Assembly (NCBI GenBank): GCA_014338405.1
Contig: JTDE01000458.1
Span: 188,796 to 252,795, forward strand
Source: Paragonimus skrjabini miyazakii
Taxonomy: Eukaryota; Platyhelminthes; Trematoda; Plagiorchiida; Troglotrematidae
Direction of reading: 5' to 3'
DNA: 64,000 nucleotides
The position numbers and the translations under genes are program-made. The stretch's first letter is position 1. Every line of letters starts with the position of its first letter. The notes under the pieces are model-generated. The model worked only from the letters and a program-made list of their open reading frames with translations, had not been told where the DNA came from and made no database searches. This document shows positions 61,715 through 64,000 of the stretch, in pieces.

Positions 61715-63063
61715 AATGCATGTATTTCGACTGATCTTCAAGAAAGACGTTTTAAATTGTTAGTGAACAAAGATCAAGTGCGCTTAGTATGCGCTTATAC
61801 CGAGCTGCCCAACACATAATGTACGAGCCCGCACGGGCCAAGAGCGGGCTTGAAAAGGTCTGCAACTAGTGGAGTCTTCTGTGGTCTGTTTTTGATTTGC
61901 CCGTTACGCAACGGCCGTTACCGACCGCAACGGACTAATCAAATCAGGTTGCACTCCGAGCATCCACTTAAAATATGACTATATTGTGAGGTATCATACA
62001 TAAAGTGTACTCATACAATATTTTATCCACACATGTGGTCCCTCATATATGAGGGACTTCAAGGTTTGTTATAAACAGTGCTATAGAAATAGCGGTCAAT
62101 CATGCTTGAGCCTTCCTAGTTGTACACTTCGATCACAAATCAGCTTGTGTATGATAGTAACAATGAGAGACGTTTTAGAAATACTAGTTTACTGGCTCAC
62201 TTTTAGGACACCTTCGAAGCGTTTGCCATGCTGCTCCATCGGAACCGTCTACGGAATGCAGCAATATATCCTAAACCACGGAATATTAGCTACTGGCACA
62301 TTTTTTTTCCTCAATAATAGTTGATCGTGATATTATGAAAACAATCAGACACCTCATCAATTCGATTTGAGAACTCAAACTCCCTCAGACGCACAGCTAC
62401 CCTGATGAAAAATATCAATGGTTCATTTAAACGCATTTTGGAAAGACCTAACATACAGATTTTCAAACTAATTAAATAGAAACCACTGTGGGTGTAATAT
62501 TTTTTTCTAGTTAAAGGACCCGATGTCATTAGAAGTCCTGTTTTTATCAGTGTCATCGCAATCCTTAACTCAAATCAGAACAGAGGAAAAGTACGACATT
62601 CCTGTGATCAGAGTGATCTCTCGCAGAAAAAAATCTGTGAGTATTGCTCACTCCTGTTACAACTAGTGGCCTTGCTGTAAAACCCAAAACGTTTCCTGAG
62701 GGCCACGCAACTTGGCGTATTCTCATGTTTTTTCCATGTTCCTTTCCATGCTATCTGACCCATCGGGGTTCAATGGGTTCAATGGGTGACAGACAGAAGT
62801 AGAAAGCCACGACTTTTGATGGTTCCGTTTCTCCGGGCGAAGAATTTCTGTACCAGAGGGGTAGTTGCACGCCGAAACTTTCTTGGTTGTATCAAGGGCT
62901 ACAACGGGGAATAAATAGATAAACAAACAAGTTAATAAATGCACTCTTACTGTGGTTAAACGCGCAATTCCGTGGCTAGGTGCACATTCGTATAAGGTAT
63001 GAACTAGTCAACAGACGACCATACATACGTGGCCGTGTACAGAATAGTATGCTGAGATTTGGA
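61715..63063. other. No recognisable gene
   Basis: 1.3 kb, perhaps including the 3' UTR of the retrotransposon on its right. It has a small GC-rich hairpin (AGCCCGC ... GCGGGCT, about 61827-61851) and a two-unit GGGTTCAAT repeat near 62765-62785. Confidence 0.5.
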
Positions 63064-64000
63064 TTAAGTGTTGGAGTAGCGATCCAGACGAAATTTGAAC
63101 GCGGCAACCGTCGTGGCGTTCACGATATGTTCTGGCAGGGAGTTCCAGGCTTTGCACACCCGAACCGAGAAGAAACTGTGCCTTAGCTCGAGTCTGCTGT
63201 ACTGGCACTTTATTTTTAATGAATGTCCTCTGAGTGGGCTAGTATCCGCACACGTGATCATGGATCTGCACGGATGGTTACGGGTCTTCATAGTCATGAA
63301 CGCCAAAATTAGGTCACCTCTGTCCGCGGTATTCCAGAGAAAAGAGGTTAAGCTCGCGAAGCCGCTCGGTGTAGGGCTTCGTAACCAACCCACGGACTGC
63401 TTTTGTCGCACGCCTCTGAACAGTTTCCAGAATTAGTTTGTCCTTTTGTAAATGAGGAGGCCAAACAATGGTCCCCTGTTCGAGGTGAGGACGAACAAAG
63501 CTGTTATACAGGTGGTTGAAACATGATCGCTCAAATTTTCCAAACAAACGCTTTGGAAGCGCTAGCACGCTATTGGCTTTCTTGGCACTGGCCTCAGTAT
63601 TGGGAGAACTCGAGAGGTTGCGTGTCGCAACAGTGCCTAGGTCTTTTTCTCTGTCTGTGACTTGGAGCAGGACTCCATCAATGGAATAAGGGAAGTTGTG
63701 CTTGTGCCTGATATGCATGACTTTGCACTTGCTGGTATTGAACTCGATGGAGTTAGATTTAGACCAGTTGTAAAGTGCACTGATATCAGCCTGCAGGGCG
63801 CTTACGTCGAAACTGTTACGCACAATGCGGCAGATTTGGATGTCGTCGGCAAACAGTAGCAGTGGGGACGGAACTACGGATGGCAAGTCGTTGATAAAGA
63901 TAGAGAAGAGCAGTGGCCCCAGGATGGAGCCCTGTGGTACTCCGCTGGGGCTGAGTCTGGCAGAAGATATAGAGGAACCCACCCGCACACGGTAGGAACA
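63064..64000 (-). mobile_element. CR1/Jockey-type non-LTR retrotransposon, RT C-terminal half (one frameshift)
   Basis: The frame enters from the right edge and is open for about 230 codons. It has SGVPQGSILGPLLFSIFIND (RT fingers/palm motif), then LLLFADDIQI (catalytic box, FADD in place of YADD). FNTSKCKVMHI, VRPHLEQGTIVWPPHLQKDK and LETVQRRATKAVRGL follow. The usual next block continues in another frame: RGDLILAF, LELRHSFFSVRVCKAWNSLP, and FKFRLDRY near the end. A one-base indel therefore lies at 63314-63330. It is otherwise well preserved, hence a fairly young but dead copy. The 5' part with the endonuclease would lie right of the window. Confidence 0.95.

Noticed and set aside
62980..63436. 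Plus-strand frames of up to 113 codons near the right end
   Set aside because: They are antisense shadows of the CR1/Jockey-type reverse transcriptase on the minus strand.

Overview
The window is eukaryotic, AT-rich, gene-poor and full of decayed retroelements. It most probably comes from a parasitic flatworm, and a trematode fits best. This is inferred from three things: very long introns, the mix of Penelope-like, RTE-like and CR1/Jockey-type retroelements, and a tRNA-derived SINE carrying a hammerhead ribozyme, an arrangement known from the Schistosoma Sm-alpha repeats. The species cannot be named from the sequence.

The only conserved cellular gene I can prove is rootletin (CROCC), on the minus strand across the left half. 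Seven coding exons (31740-31411, 29067-28984, 14848-14721, 13028-12743, 11579-11322, 5866-5615, 4919-4561) encode about 566 residues of the N-terminal region. Splice signals and phases agree at every junction except the last. Both ends of the gene are missing: the start lies upstream of 31740 and was not found, and the coding sequence continues past the left edge. Intron 2 is about 14.1 kb.

Mobile elements occupy both the introns and the right half. A 5'-truncated RTE-type 3' end with a (TGA)n tail sits at the left edge (1-173), and a longer relative is inverted at 43325-42487. Penelope-like element (PLE) remnants lie at 32560-33690 (reverse transcriptase plus GIY-YIG, catalytic box destroyed), 11824-12095, and perhaps 3141-2821. 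A CR1/Jockey-type reverse transcriptase runs off the right edge (64000-63064, one frameshift), and a badly decayed one may lie at 57890-57401. Two unnamed repeat families each occur twice.

The most interesting content is a family of about 360-420 bp SINEs at 34096, 35152, 45413 and 49807 (minus), plus a fossil near 45757. Each has a tRNA-like Pol III promoter followed within about 20 nt by a type I hammerhead ribozyme. Three ribozymes are intact and identical. One copy has a perfect 12-bp target-site duplication. Another is a self-inverted composite lying inside a single 13-bp duplication. A PLE lies just upstream of copy 1 on the same strand, and PLEs are known to carry hammerheads.

The other notable signal is a textbook heat-shock promoter on the minus strand at 51801-51675 (seven contiguous HSE units, an NF-Y box, a TATA box) with no recognised gene downstream. 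Between 52.9 and 63.0 kb almost nothing else is recognisable.
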